64,000 nucleotides of DNA, taken from Angiostrongylus vasorum (lineage: Eukaryota > Nematoda > Chromadorea > Rhabditida > Metastrongylidae). The position numbers were made by a program, and so were the translations under genes. The stretch covers positions 310,001 through 374,000 of the forward strand of contig JADANN010000107.1 of the NCBI GenBank assembly GCA_018806985.1. Direction: 5' to 3'. Shown piece after piece: positions 1 through 11,740 of this stretch; positions within the stretch are counted from its first letter, which is position 1; every line of letters starts with the position of its first letter. The notes under the pieces were generated by a model, which ran no database searches, was not told where the DNA came from, and was given only the letters and a program-made list of their open reading frames with translations.

Positions 1-2506
1 GAGGAAGTCGGTGCGGAAGGGATTCGTCAAATTTGTCCATCCCTAAAAATACCTTTTGATCTCGATAGCAAATTGAGGTACGTCATTGGTTTTTTCCTTT
101 CCTTGTTTCTCTTCACTCTATTCTTAGTGATTTATAAGGCTTCAGAGCTGAATAACTTGTTGGTTGCTTCAATTTGTCAGAAGTTCACGGCGAAAAAATC
201 CATTTTTGGCATGCTTTATTCATTTTTTTTTCTTTTGAAAAATAAAAATTAACCGTCCTCAAACATTTATTAGACGCCTCTGATCGAATCTATCCAAAGT
301 GTGATTTTTCGCTCCAGTTCTTCTCTAACGGTTCGATTCAACGTGTTTTCATGGAAATTTGGATGAGATCCAACAGCGCGTGCTTTGAATCACTAAGTTT
401 TTGGGATATATTTGCTAACATCTAGTGGGATAAATAGCAGAAAATCCGTGAAGTTTGTGAAATCGATAAACTAACCAGGAGACTTGTTTCTAGACTAGGG
501 ATGTGATTAGATGGTAATGGCCAATGTTCTCCACTTTTTTATCACAGTGTTATCCATATGACCATTTAATCGAGCATGAGATCTTGTACTGGTTCTTCGT
601 TGGCTACTTACCTTCGACATCATCATGCCGTAAAGTTGGTGTGTTTTATTTCGAACTGTCATTCAAAATTCTTCTAACAGTTCGGTTTGGTGTTGAGTGC
701 CTTGAATACCCGAGGTGACTGTACATCCATACGCATCTTCATTTCTTTGTGTTAACATCGACGAGTAGTTTCTCTTTAGCAGTTTGAAACCATATGAAAA
801 CCATGTGCCTCGTTCCTAAAGTTCCGTCCATCGACGGTGACTCCACTGGTGATTCTGGACAGATGAGTAGTATCGGTAAAAATAGCTCACCGTTTACCGT
901 TTACTGTACTCGTCGGTATTCTCGTATTTTATGTGTGAATTCGGCGAAATATTCTACGTAATACACGTCGTTAGCCGTTAGCCGTCATTTACGATGCTGA
1001 AGGTATTAGCTTTTACTTTGCCGAATTCGTTCCGGTTATAAATTGACATCTGATTTAGGTTGAGGGACTGTGCCTGGTTGCACGGAATGTTGTGTGTGCT
1101 GATGCCGACGGAGGAGAAGACACTTCCGGGCTCTGTGATTCGTAACACTGCAAGTGAAAATTTCCAGTGGAGTGTGAGCTCGAAACATGCTTCTAGGTGT
1201 TATTTTTTCCTTGACCAGTCTGTTGGACGTGTATTCATGCATTTTGGTTTAGGCAACTATATGCTGGGCTTGATAATGACGACGATATCTCTCCTTATTC
1301 TGGCGATGAAAATTGTGTTGTCGGTGATCTCACTAGTGTTGTAGGTTGTCCTGCGGAAGAAGGACACTTGAGAAAGGAAAATATGAGATATGGTCCAGAG
1401 AAGATTTTTGACAACGCGTGCTCGATGTTGAAGTGGTGGTAGATCGAAAAACTTCGCTCTTATTCTTCTTCACATAGGTCGCTGCAAGTTGCCTTTCTGC
1501 AAATTTCTTTTGTCTGAGTTGTATTGTTTCAGTCGTTTCAAAGTGGTATCGATTATTTGCTACGGATGGTACATCAGTGGTGCAAACGACGTGCTCCTGT
1601 TCCAATTCGAAAAGCTGACACCGTAATGACCAGTGCTTCCTCTACAACTGCATTATATGCTCGTGATGGACGATGCAAATGAGGTGTGGACAGTATTTTC
1701 GACTTTTTTGATCGATTTTGTTTCAGATTCATAGTTTTGAGCATAATATTAGATACGGTAACAATAGTGGATTCTGTCAGGTTATTTTATGATGCTCAGA
1801 ATGGCGAACTAAAGCCCTTCTCTCATATTTGAATTCATGCAGAGTTTGTACTTGATAATGTTCTAGTGCGTGAAGAAGTTAGTGAAGAGTTTTGTTTAGA
1901 GTGCGTAATTAACCTATCTTGAAAAAAACCACGCCAAACTAGCATATTCTCTTCATCTGGAGTTTCATACAGTGGTTCTTGTAGTCGTTTAATAGGGTCT
2001 TCATTTATATTCACAGAAAACCGTGTCAGAGGGGCGTTTTCAACTCGTCATCGCAGAAAGTCACAAAACACTGTGTACCGGAAGGACATTTGCTGTTTTA
2101 TAGATAGACATAATCTATGAGAGAACGATAGCGGTCCCACCGACATACTCTTAAGTTACAGGGGCTGCTAGCATGTAATGCGGATTTTACAGGTTCGGTC
2201 GTTGGCGGAGTGTGCGAAACATCTTGCGAAGGTGTCGTAGCGTTTAGTCGACGTAGAAATGAAGACCGTACGGCTCTACATCGTGACAAAGATGAAGTTG
2301 CGATGCGCTTTTGTGTCCTCATGCGCTGTTATACGCGGAGTCATTTTCGGGATTCCTTGTAAATCACTTTTGGAACCAGACGTGAGTTTTGTTTCTCCAG
2401 TAGTTTTGATACAGGTCCTGTTTTCTATGCAAAGCGTTGGGGTTCTAGTGTGAAAGAAAGGAAATTCGTCGGGTGTGTTTGCTTGGAAAAGGCGTTAGAT
2501 AATTAA
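1..2506 (+). CDS. 3' part of an unrecognised multi-exon gene
   Basis: I do not recognise the protein. A chain of short exons keeps one reading frame through splice phases: 1-77 (donor GTACGT), 548-634, 681-714, 822-898, 1059-1141, 1253-1438, a 10-bp exon 1478-1487, 1533-1622, 1727-1757, 1843-1904, one from 2017, one ending 2358, and a last exon 2401-2506 with stop TAA. Several introns are 39-46 bp and most acceptors end in TTTAG or TTTCAG. Exons at 1059-1438 and 1843-1904 are rich in Asp/Glu; the last exons are basic. The stretch 249-425 is also open and coding-like, but I could not join it to its neighbours, and the junction between 2017 and 2358 is ambiguous (acceptor near 2175 or 2200). 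The 5' end lies outside the window. Existence of the gene is fairly secure; individual boundaries are inferred by eye. Confidence 0.6.
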
Positions 2507-2663
2507 AAGGATGTAGCCAGACTTCTTTTTTAGCTCTTTTCCTTAGCCTTCTTTAACCATTCTCATAGACTGCCACATTGCCAGTGAAATTTACATGATG
2601 GCAAATTGTGCGATCTTCACCGTGATTGTCGTTTTTGTAAAGTTATGAATCAGTGATAGTGCC

Positions 2664-2726
2664 TCCAACGGTTTACCGCCTTATCGTGGCTTGGAGGTGT
2701 TCCTGGGTGTCAGGCTGCGATGTACA
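2664..2726 (+). repeat. 5' fragment of repeat family B
   Basis: This matches the first 60 bp of the repeat B copies at 22177, 39451 and 50427. It stops abruptly at TGTACA and runs into a reversed SINE-A fragment. Confidence 0.7.
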
Positions 2727-2910
2727 ATGACGCGCCGTGGCCTACCGATGTATCGAGCTAGTGCTCAATCTCACAAGAAGAGTCCAGTACCAATTTGCCG
2801 ACCCCGGAGGGATGGAAGGCTTGGTGACCCACGGGCGCTGAGATCGATACGATGTGTGTGTGTCGCAGGGCTCCTCCGACCACTGCGCTACACACGCCCT
2901 TATAGCGTTT
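2723..2910 (-). mobile_element. SINE-A copy, 3'-truncated
   Basis: Minus-strand copy of the tRNA-like SINE: the 5' end (box A region) lies near 2905 and the tail half is missing at the junction with repeat B. Confidence 0.7.
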
Positions 2911-3104
2911 AGTAAAGTTGGTCAATTGTTATTTCCGTCATTACATGACCTGTCACCACGTGAATCATAATGTGCGGATCATAGCACTTGTATTAAATTT
3001 CCTGTTGTTCAAAATCCACGAAGATGTTCGGACTTTTTTTTACATGTGGCCTCGGCTCCTACTTGAAGATTTTTCATTCGTTGTCGCGAATGTGATTACA
3101 TACT

Positions 3105-3402
3105 AAAAGGATAAAAAAGGATAAAGCTGTCGGCGTTGGTCAATCCCTAAGGGATGCGCCATGCATTCGATTTCATTAAGTATCGTTGGAGGTGATTGAA
3201 TGCATATCTGGCCTTTACAATGACTCGCGGTGGCCTAGCGATTTATCGAGCCAGTGCTGCTATACTCTCGCACAAGTCTGGTACCAATTTGTCGACCCCG
3301 GATGGATGGAAGGCTTGGTGGGCCATGGGCGCGAGGATCGATTCCACGTGTGTGTCGCAGTGGCGCCTCCAATCACTGCGCCACACGCTCCCGTCCATTA
3401 CA
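3105..3402 (-). mobile_element. SINE-A copy, near full length
   Basis: Complete-looking minus-strand copy. The tail (GGATAAA repeats) is at 3108-3126 and the tRNA-like head at 3360-3400. The body, including the paired segments around GAATGCAT, matches copies at 22684, 38877 and 49215. Confidence 0.8.
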
Positions 3403-3464
3403 TAATGGTTGAGTTGAATCTCCATAGAATCATGAGATAGCCGTGCTATTGCGTTTTTTCGTGG

Positions 3465-3600
3465 ATTAGAGGGAGCGAACTATTTCCAGACAAGTCTAGT
3501 ACGAATCTCTCGACCCTGTTGAGATGATAGGCTCGTCAGCCACGACGCGTTGTGCCACCAGCGCTTGAGTAGGGTGAGCTACTCACGTAGTAAGTGGGAT
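3465..3600 (-). mobile_element. decayed SINE-A fragment
   Basis: A diverged stretch matching the middle of SINE-A (CCAGACAAGTCTAGTACGAA and onward to a degenerate head). No tail is present. Confidence 0.45.
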
Positions 3601-3796
3601 CACTACCACTAGTCTACCAGCTCCCAGAATAGATAGTCATTTTTTGTTGACCCAAATAAACAGGCAAATCTGAGAAACTGCATTGCGTTCATACCTTATC
3701 GACCTACACGTGCTTTGCGGGCTCTCTTTTGAGTAAAGATTTTTCTGTTTTTCGCATATGTCTGACCGTTTGAAGACCATCTTACCTACAGAAACG

Positions 3797-3992
3797 CGAC
3801 ATACATTCGGGTTATCATCGGATCTCGATGTGGCATCTTCGTCGTCGTAGCGAGACGGATCTTCTTCGGTGGACCACTCGAATGAGACAATCCTACCCGG
3901 CAGCGCTCTTCCATGGTTTGAACTGGTGATCTGGTAGAGTTGAGGAACTTTCCCAACCCATGCTGCTCCTAATTCTCCGGTCACGTCTGCGT
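3797..3992 (-). other. coding-like segment, probably part of a PLE-linked repeat
   Basis: The minus strand is open here with plausible acceptor (ACGCAG) and donor (GTAAGA) sites. The translation has an acidic stretch containing SRYDDEDATSRSDD. The DNA around 3800-3960 resembles 5165-5290, which borders a hammerhead-like motif, so I favour a repeated element over a host exon. Its function is not known to me. Confidence 0.35.
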
Positions 3993-4010
3993 TTGCACAT
4001 ATTTTAATTT

Positions 4011-4440
4011 ATGGGAAATCTTATCAATTTTCATGAAGAATCTCCTGACCTAAATCTCTTTTCAATCAAGGCAAATGTAAATTTGTTCCGTCACCCTGAA
4101 ATACCAGGGCGTTTTTCCTTACCAAATGACTTTTTTTTCGGTTGCATTTCCCAGTTATTTATGATTCTTTCTCAGGTTTTAGTTGATCATGTTCCATTCA
4201 AGCTTAACCTGAAGTGTTTTGTTTCTCAGATAAACGCAAATGTTTTATTTGGTTGGATCCAGAAAGGTCGGCCGTCAATTCTCCGCAGAATATGGTTCGT
4301 TTGACGTAGTTCCACGTTCTTGTTTTACGATACTAATTTCTTTGACCCGCTGGAGAGTAGACTTTATTTCACAAGGTACCCTCTCTTTTGGTAGAAAGAG
4401 TTTTGGCGAAATTTTTTTTGATTAAAATTACTGCTTACGT
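4011..4440 (+). other. possible exon(s), unrecognised
   Basis: An ATG at 4011 opens 97 codons, and an acceptor-like TTTCTCAG near 4228 is followed by another open frame. The composition is AT-rich and no family is recognisable. I could not phase it with the exons downstream. Confidence 0.2.
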
Positions 4441-5095
4441 AATGGACTTATTTTGCCAAGCATTGTATCATAGAATCTCTTTACAAAATTTAGTAATCTA
4501 GATGAAACTTCTTCGGATAAGCACACTCCTTTCTAAAAATCCCGCAGGGCGTCTATTGGCATGTTTGCTCTACATCTACCTCCATTTTCGAAAACTGGGA
4601 TACTTTATCACAGTAAAATGGTGAGTCATAGAAGAAAATTTAGGGACATGTTTCGCACTTTATAGAAGTTCTATGCATGCCTATAATGACCAATCATCAA
4701 TAGGTACTGTACATCTTTGGCATAGTACGTAGGCAACTGAAGGTGAATGTAGCCTACTTACTGTAATATAGTTGAATTTTGAACTGCTTTACCGAAATTC
4801 TTTGCACATTCAGCGGGTTCGGTGGCTTGGCGAAAGATTGACTGTGTGCCATAGCCACAATGTTAATGTCTGACTTATCTTTTCACGTTTTACGATTTTG
4901 CACCTGTTAGTGGTTCGTTTAATTGCGCTCTTTTTCACCATCTGCTGAATAGCTAGCTTGGAAAATACATTTTGATTCTCTTGCACATTCCATTCAGACG
5001 TGTTTTCTTCTTGAGCAGTCTGTCACCCTAAGGAAACACTTTTTGCTTCAATTAATCTTGAACATGTTTTTTAAATTGTTGAGCTTACACGATGT
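4441..5095. other. AT-rich stretch without recognised feature
   Basis: No gene, RNA or repeat recognised on either strand. Confidence 0.5.
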
Positions 5096-5114
5096 TGATA
5101 TAGATATTTGTTTC

Positions 5115-5150
5115 GGCTAACGTTTCGACGTCTTCGTCTGCATCAGAGCC
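5115..5150 (-). ncRNA. hammerhead ribozyme-like motif (PLE type)
   Basis: Read on the minus strand: GGCU, CUGAUGC, a stem II that folds GACG against CGUC, GAAAC, GUU, AGCC. Stem I (GGCU/AGCC) is perfect and stem III is the two-base-pair minimal form seen in Penelope-like elements. The last core A of CUGANGA is C here, so activity is doubtful. It lies next to the repeat at 5165-5290. Confidence 0.5.
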
Positions 5151-5159
5151 GATGATCCG

Positions 5160-5295
5160 TGTCGGCGGTCCGCAGTTGTTCGTGTTCTCGAAGTGGCGTC
5201 TTCGTTGTCGTACCGAGACGAGATTTTCGTTCGGTGAACACCGCACGAATGAATCATGCACACCGGCAGTTTCCTTCTATACAGGGCAGTTGTTG
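5160..5295 (-). repeat. repeat shared with 3800-3960
   Basis: On the minus strand this has the same order of words as 3800-3960 (TCTCG-TACGAC-ACGAAGA-GCCAC-TCGAGA). It directly precedes the hammerhead-like motif, suggesting it is a Penelope terminal-repeat remnant. Confidence 0.45.
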
Positions 5296-5808
5296 TTGAT
5301 AAGACTATCCGCTGATAACAGTATGTCTTAGTAATAGTATACTAGTAATAGTATGAAGTATCCATTGAAAATTGTTTTGCTAATCGTGAACAGATGTGAC
5401 TTTCAATCGAACATACTGTTCGTGAACCTCATTGATTGAGATCGTTGAATCAGTTCGTCTTTTGGAGAACTGGTGGTTTCGATGACTCATATTTCTATTT
5501 GTCTATATGTGTTCCGTTCTTTTACAAACGGGTCCAAGTGGCAGTCATAACTACGCTCTGTGTATACAAACAACGGATGTTGGTTAACTCCGAATTCACT
5601 ACCATTGAAAATTACTGAGAAGTAATTGAGAACAGTTCCATCGATGTTACCCATAAGTTCTGTGCTTTGATGTGATACGTGACATGTTTCTGTGATCCTG
5701 AGATCGTCGTTTACCCTTTCGAGTTGGTCAACGCTTGAATTCTATAGAGTCGAACATGGTTGGAACTGAAGAATTCGACTGAACCTTCGATATACTCTCG
5801 CTTTTTAG

Positions 5809-6696
5809 TGACAGTGACGCTTCTGAAATCATTGCTGAAGGGGAATCATGTCCTGAGTTGAGAGGAGAGTTTGTTGACTTTGCTCTACGTTGTATTTCTT
5901 CATTATCCAATTTTTTTGGTATCTTTCTTGTTGTCTTAGCATCGTTTTTTTGTTTTTTCGTAGTGGTATTCTTTCATCTTAGTGTTCCGATTCAACGATT
6001 GAAATTTCTAGAGTTGAGAGTCGCTTTCAGTCGACTAGCACTCGAGAATGGTTATGAAGAAGGTGAAGACGTGGAGGACAATGTGACATGTTCCTATTAA
6101 GGAAGCGAATGAGAGTTTAAATCCTTCTTTTCAATGGTTCATACGATTCTTTCTTTTGCATATTTTTTTTCTCATATTTGCTCTCTTGCACGTGGTCACC
6201 TAATGTTTTCTAGGTGGAGCGGGGATCTATTGCCACCACCTGCACCTAATCTGGGTTGACAACTTCATGACACAACTATCACGAAATCGTTTTTGTTTTC
6301 GGATAGCTCATTGTCCATTGTTGGTTGCATATGAAAAACGATTATGTGTTTTTGTTGTAGTTTACGAAATAAAGATTCTCCATGCGCTTCTGATTTTATT
6401 GAGCCTACACGTATTCCTCTATTATGTTCCTTCTGATAGGACAAGGCATGCGGTGCCTAATGCGTTAAATCCTTCCAGTGATCTTCCGGAAGAAAAGCGA
6501 ATTGTCGGAGCAGGCTATTATCTGTGAGGAAGAGGAAATTTCATTCAATAAGGAATTATTTCAACATGTCAGTAAGGATACAGCACTCCGTGTGCTCAAC
6601 GTCAACTTCTTGCCGCAAATGAACCACTTCTATGGTTGCGAGTTAATGAAACAAAACGAAGAAACTTTCCGAAATCCTCCAGCGACGATTCACTAA
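5809..6696 (+). CDS. candidate exons of an unrecognised gene
   Basis: Four pieces look coding. Exon 5809-5918 follows acceptor CTTTTTAG and is separated by a 45-bp intron from one starting 5964, whose acidic end lies near 6095. Exon 6214-6254 (acceptor TTTTCTAG) joins in phase across a 224-bp intron to 6479-6696, which ends with TAA and encodes an acidic-basic stretch including SELSEQAIICEEEE. I could not phase the second to the third exon, so this may be two genes or contain a missed exon. The opposite strand of 5728-5910 is also open and Ser-rich, a competing reading. No family recognised. Confidence 0.35.
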
Positions 6697-6842
6697 TTCA
6701 CTTTAACGACGATGGTTCTATGCAGTTGCGTGTGCACTGCAATATGAACATCTGCGATGTGCTTTTTAATAGCTTTTGTTAGATCAGTGCTTCTCTTTCG
6801 AAACCACACGAAAATCTCATCTTCATCTTCTATAGCCCCACA

Positions 6843-7130
6843 TTAACTGGGTTCCATGCCGATTTGTGTTAACCAGACCGATCTCGTTGACGAGTGCTTG
6901 CTGACGGCACTGGTAGATCGAAACCTAGCTAAGAGACAGGGAAACGAAGGACCCCGCATGGTGCTTTGGTGAACGCGTTAGCTCTCGGAAAGAGTAGTAG
7001 CGTGTTAGATCTCCCAACGCAGACACATGCAGCCCGGAGTTTCGCGAATATCTAAGCATCATTATGGTTGCATTTCACATAACACCCTGCCGTGAAAAAC
7101 TGTAGTAGGCAGCAAATGAAAAAATTAAAA
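6843..7130 (+). repeat. repeat family C (fold-back type) copy
   Basis: Begins TAACTGGGTTCCATGCCGAT and ends with the arm sequence CAGTTTTTCACGGCAGGGTGT (in reverse). It matches 31810-32050 and 45490-45740 in order and length. Confidence 0.6.
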
Positions 7131-7154
7131 TTTAGAAGTTAAACGTTGTGAAAT

Positions 7155-7460
7155 TGACTGCAGCTTTAGCCTTGCTAGGTTCAATGCCGATTTCTGCTTT
7201 TCAGCTCATTCTCGTTAACTGGCAATTGCTGATAACGCCGTTAAAGTGGGAAACTGGTTGAAAGAAAAAGCAGCATGAGGGCTTCAGCGATGCCGTGCGT
7301 TGCATATGAGTCCCCGGAAAGGACATTCGCCGGTTCGAATCTGGCCTGGGCTTCAACTTCAGCGAATATCTCAGTGTCTTGCTTATTTTGTAACCCCTTT
7401 GCCTTCCTGGTGTAACCACTGATACGATAAGCCGCATACAGATGGATTAAATGCATCAAT
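7155..7460 (+). repeat. repeat family C, second diverged copy in tandem
   Basis: Starts GCTAGGTTCAATGCCGAT, contains CCCCGGAAAGGACA and ends in a GCGAATATCTCAG arm. It lies directly after the copy at 6843-7130 in the same orientation. Confidence 0.5.
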
Positions 7461-8188
7461 TTGAATATCATAGTTCGGAAAAGCAACAACGCTACGAAGT
7501 CGCTTTAAGGCTGAAACAACAGTAATGGGTTCACTTTCTTTAGCACGTCTACCGTTATCCCACTGTTAGCTCCTTCTGGTTTTCCACTGGAGCAATGTCG
7601 GTATCCTCGTGCATCTCAATATCGTTGTGGTACGGTTATCTACCATAACTTGTCACCTGCAGTCCAGCTGGTCGTCGAGTAACTCGAGCAGACGCCAGTA
7701 AATCTTCCATTTTTAACTGTTTTGTGCAAGAGTAGCTCAATGGGTTGTGCTAGCTTTAGTGACTCATTGAGCATCATATATTCGTCCTAAGTTTTTACTC
7801 TAAGCAATGGGTTGGCGGTCTGCGTGCAGCATATTTGACATCTCGAGGAATCCAGTCACTAACGGCTCTTGTCCATCTGTTGTCATTCATACGCATTACG
7901 TGTCCGGCCCACCTTATCTTCGACTGCTTGACGTACAGAACGGCATCTTTGATTTTTGATAGTTGACGCAGTTCGGAACTTCGTATCGCTTCCCTTAGTT
8001 GTCTGACACGGGATAGCCCTCACATCGTTCTTTCGACTGCGCGTTCAATAAAGATAAGTGATCTGTCAGTCTGCTTATGCATGGACCAGGTTTCTGATGC
8101 ACACGTTAGGGCAGGAAGTACAGTTGAGTCGAAAAGGTGGGCAAGGAGTCGGCTGTCCTTTGTCCTCTTCACTACATTTTCGCGCTCT

Positions 8189-8548
8189 TTAAAGCCCCCC
8201 CCCCAAGCCGTTCGTTTCCTTCTGCTCAGCTCTGGAGCTAAAGTCGTTTACCGATCTAGATACACATAACTGGGGCATTCGGAGATATTCGTTCCGTTGA
8301 GCGTGAATGGGGCATACGAAACCAATCCGTTCCCCATGAACATCGTTTTTTGTGAGATTTAGTCGAAGACCAATCTTTCCACAGGCTCTATCAAAGTCGG
8401 CAAGCATACGTTCCGCTTGGCTAATGTTTGGTGTTATAAGGACGATGTCACCAGCAAAGCGAAGATGGTGTAACTGCCGACCACCGATTTTCACTCCGAG
8501 GTTATCCCATTCCAATGTTCGCATGATTTGCTGGAGGATGGTGGTCAA
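8189..8548 (-). pseudogene. LINE reverse transcriptase, motif C region
   Basis: Continues the RT after a frameshift. Motif C reads LRFAGDIVLI where active copies have FADD; the first catalytic Asp is therefore lost. The following thumb region KIGLRLNLTKNDV is intact before the frame decays. Confidence 0.85.
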
Positions 8549-9015
8549 TATTTTGGCGAGATGATATCGCCTTGCCCAACTCCTGTTTTGACATCGATGC
8601 TAATAGCGTTGTAGAATGGTGATATCTTGGTTGTGAATTTTTTGTACAGCTCACGAAGAATCTTTATGTACTGAGTAGGGACTCCTTGACTATCGAGGGC
8701 TTCCATGACTGCTTCTATCACAGTTGAATCAAAGGCCTCATGTAAATCGATGAAGGTGAGACAGAGCGGTCTTTTGTACTCTCGCGATACTTCAATGAGC
8801 CTTGTTCTCGTGTGGATGTGGTCCATCGTACTAAATCCTTTTCGAAACCCTGCTTGCTCAAATGGCTGTCCTTCGTCCAATGTTCTATCAATCCTGTTTA
8901 CGATGACTCGGGTGAAAAGTTTGTAGACCACGGACAGCAAGCACATTGGGCTATAGTTGCCGATATCGTGTAGGTCACCCTTCCTGAACAATAACACGGT
9001 CATGCTGGTCTCCAA
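8545..9015 (-). pseudogene. LINE reverse transcriptase, fingers/palm
   Basis: RT motifs in order: LLFRKGDLHDIGNY, QAGFRKG (motif 2a region), LTFIDLHEAFDS (motif A, catalytic Asp present), and GVGQGDIISP (motif B, family GxRQGDPLSP). The frame breaks just after motif B. Confidence 0.85.
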
Positions 9016-9339
9016 TGAGTAGGGACCTTGCGTTCAACAGGCGGAAGGTTCTTCAGGTATCCCTGATCTATTCCTGTCTAGAGCTGGTGCTGTTCGATTA
9101 TTCACCGACGAAATGGCATATTGGATTTCGGAAGGAAGAACCGGTGGTACAACAGATCCATCCTACCTTATTTCATATGACGGAAGGTGGATGTTGCTAT
9201 CAAAGAAATCTGAGTAGTATTCTTGAATGAGCTTCTCCATTGCCTTTCTGGACGCCGTTACTGTTCCGTCTGGGCGTCGGAGTGCATTCATCTTGGTCTT
9301 CTAATTGGCGAAGCTTCGGTGGGCTTTGCGAATGCTTTT

Positions 9340-9780
9340 CTAAGCCTCTGTAGCTTCGACCATTACTACTGCTCTTCTCTCTTTAAGATCTTCTTTTACC
9401 GCCTGTCTGCAATGTTTTGCAAGTTGGGACGTTAGTTCGCAGTTGCCTGCAGCTCGTGCGATTCCACGTTGGCGTATCAGCTCTAGTGTTTCTGGAGACA
9501 GACGTTTCTTGCTGACTTTCGAACTCTCAGCTTTCATAGCGCTAATGTGAAGATGTTGAATGAGCCGATCGTATTCCTCGTCGATGTTATCGACAACGGC
9601 ATCTCCCCAACAGCCGACTAATGAATTGAATAAGTCCCAGTTTATGGTGGTCCTAGGGACTTCAGTTTTTGATTTTAGCGGCTTTTTTCTCCTTTCAGCG
9701 AGAAATAGAATCATGCACGAAGGAGCCGATGGTCGGATCCGGTGTGGAATTTTGGGACAACAACGACATCTGTTAAGCAA
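9340..9780 (-). pseudogene. LINE linker between endonuclease and RT
   Basis: A helical, basic linker that follows the endonuclease. It contains RLSPETLELIRQRGIARAAG and Lys/Glu-rich repeats and matches 27767-28357 and 54464-55453. It is out of frame with both neighbours. Confidence 0.8.
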
Positions 9781-10624
9781 AACCTATTACTATGATGTGG
9801 TCTATTTCGTTATGGTACTCTCCACTGGGAGACTCCCACGTCCAGCGTTGAGGGTGGGGCTTTTGGAATTGGGAGTTACCTTGGATGGTCTTGGCCGTCA
9901 TGATAAACTCAGACAGCTGCTCATCCTGTTCGCTCATTTCTAATTCGTGGGTCCCAATGTGACGTTCTTCAGACATTCTTCTTGGTCCATTCGTGGTCTT
10001 TGAATTCCCCCAATGGTGACCTTGAAAAATGTGTAGTCTTCTCTGTAGAACTTCTTCCATATAGAACGCTTCGACTTCTTCATCGTCATTGTTTGATGTC
10101 GGCGCGTAAACGACGAAGATTGTCATGGCCGGTATTGGTCCACATCTTTTTAATCGTAAGCGTCCGATTCGGGTTGTAGGTGGTTCGAATGAATCGATGT
10201 TCAAGGACAAACTCATGTTGACGAGAACGCCAACGCCGCCAACTCCTCTACTGTCGCATGTTCCAAAGAACAGTTCTTCTACGGTGTCACAGAGGGCGTT
10301 GAAAGGGTGGCGTCTTCTCGTGTCGGCCAGGCCAGTGACGTCGTACCTTATCCTTCTTGGTTGCATGAGCAAGTCTTCTATGGAGGAATTGGATGCAAGT
10401 GTACGTGCATTGTAGGTATAGATCGTCACCTTAGTTCTTCGTGATCCAGGCAACTTCGATTGGCCCTGAGATTTTGGCAGCCTCTCCGTACTCGTCCTAC
10501 CCAACCCTGCCGAATTTGGGGCTCTTTCGGGGTCAGGGGAATGAGGCCCGTTTCTTTTATTGTTTTTAGTTTTCTGATACCCATGTATAGCTTGCTGGGC
10601 TCTGAACGTGGGGGCTGGGTACAC
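9773..10624 (-). pseudogene. LINE endonuclease domain (APE-like), inactivated
   Basis: N-terminal nuclease of the RTE LINE, which nicks target DNA to prime reverse transcription. Visible motifs: TYNARTL near residue 69, GLADTRRR near residue 97 where the family has Glu rather than Asp at the catalytic position, VVYAPTSN near residue 170, and [16 protein letters not shown] near the end. The conserved metal-site block GDFN between them is destroyed by a frameshift (read here as QGHHWGN). The frame stops before the SDH motif, which continues in another frame at 9780. Confidence 0.85.
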
Positions 10625-10998
10625 TCACGGGTAACTTGCCAGGCTTTCTCAGAGTGGACATGGAGCTTATTTGTGGTAGGCGACCCTTAACCGCCTCCCA
10701 TATATTTCCTTGTCACTTGATTGCAGGGTTTTGGCTGAATTGACTCGTAGAATACAATTCGTATAAACTAGAACGCACCCACACACTGGTGCATGAATAC
10801 TCCTCGTAAATACAGAAAGTATGTGCCATATCAGCGCAGCAGAAACAGGGAGTCCATCCCCTGGATCCACCTGCGTCTCAGGGAAGCAAAGGTCGCTTTT
10901 GGTGCCGCGATTAACCCTCTATCCGCCACCTGCGGACGCGCCACGTAGCTTCGCTACTAACCGGCTATCGGGATCCCTCGTATGAGGGAGATCCGTGG

Positions 10999-11740
10999 GC
11001 TCGCTTATGTACCGTTTGAAATCAACGCGCGCTTTCTCCAAAGGGTTAGATTTTTCGATATCTTAATAGAAACATCGAGACATGTTATATGGTGTCAATT
11101 TTATAAAATGTTATCTTCTATCTCATGTAGAACACTCTTTATTCCTGTACACTAATCAAAAAACTCCTGTGTTGGGTGCAAAATGTCTTCATTTTCTCTC
11201 ATGCATTACGAAATTGTCGTGCTAGCTTCAGATTCAATTATGCAAGCAATCTAGAATGATCTTAACTTCTTTCTGGACAGTGTAATCTAATACGCCTTCT
11301 GTATAAAACCATCCATCCATTATGTGTAAAATCTTCTGTGTAGCTCACCAATAAGTTTCGGTTTTACCTGAAACATTGCATTCTATCCCAGTGTTCCAGT
11401 AGTGTGGAAACGTTCAATCTTTATCGCATTAACCCCGCCCTCCACAGAAGGAATACAAGCAGCGTCATTAGTCATTTTTTTCATTCGCCTAGATACTGTT
11501 CTTGGTCTTCACCGCTTTCTTTCTTCCTTCTTTTTCTTCGTTCCTTCGTGCAGTACAACTCATTGGTGCCTTTAATACCTTCGTCTTCCCTTCACAATGA
11601 GAGAAAAGTGTTTGCAAACATGGTTGCCAATCATGTGCTGTTGAATTGAGCGGATTATAAGTGTAATAGGTTCATTAAGCTAGCCAGGGAAATAATTTCT
11701 TTATAATAATCTTGCTTATAGAGAATATTCTCTGTAGGCG
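10999..11740. other. no recognised feature
   Basis: AT-rich sequence between the LINE and a repeat B copy. Short open frames here have no recognisable family. Confidence 0.5.

Larger units (their letters stand above)
7645..10998 (-). mobile_element. RTE-type LINE, near full length, broken
   Basis: A non-LTR retrotransposon of the apurinic-endonuclease plus reverse-transcriptase type. The 5' boundary is set by alignment with the copy starting at 53599; the 3' boundary by its CACCTG end. The order of open frames on the minus strand is endonuclease 9773-10624, linker 9340-9780, RT 8545-9015 and 8189-8548, then a decayed C-terminal domain to 7645. Length (about 3.35 kb) matches the plus-strand copy at 53.6 kb. 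Frameshifts between segments and core substitutions make it non-functional. Confidence 0.9.
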
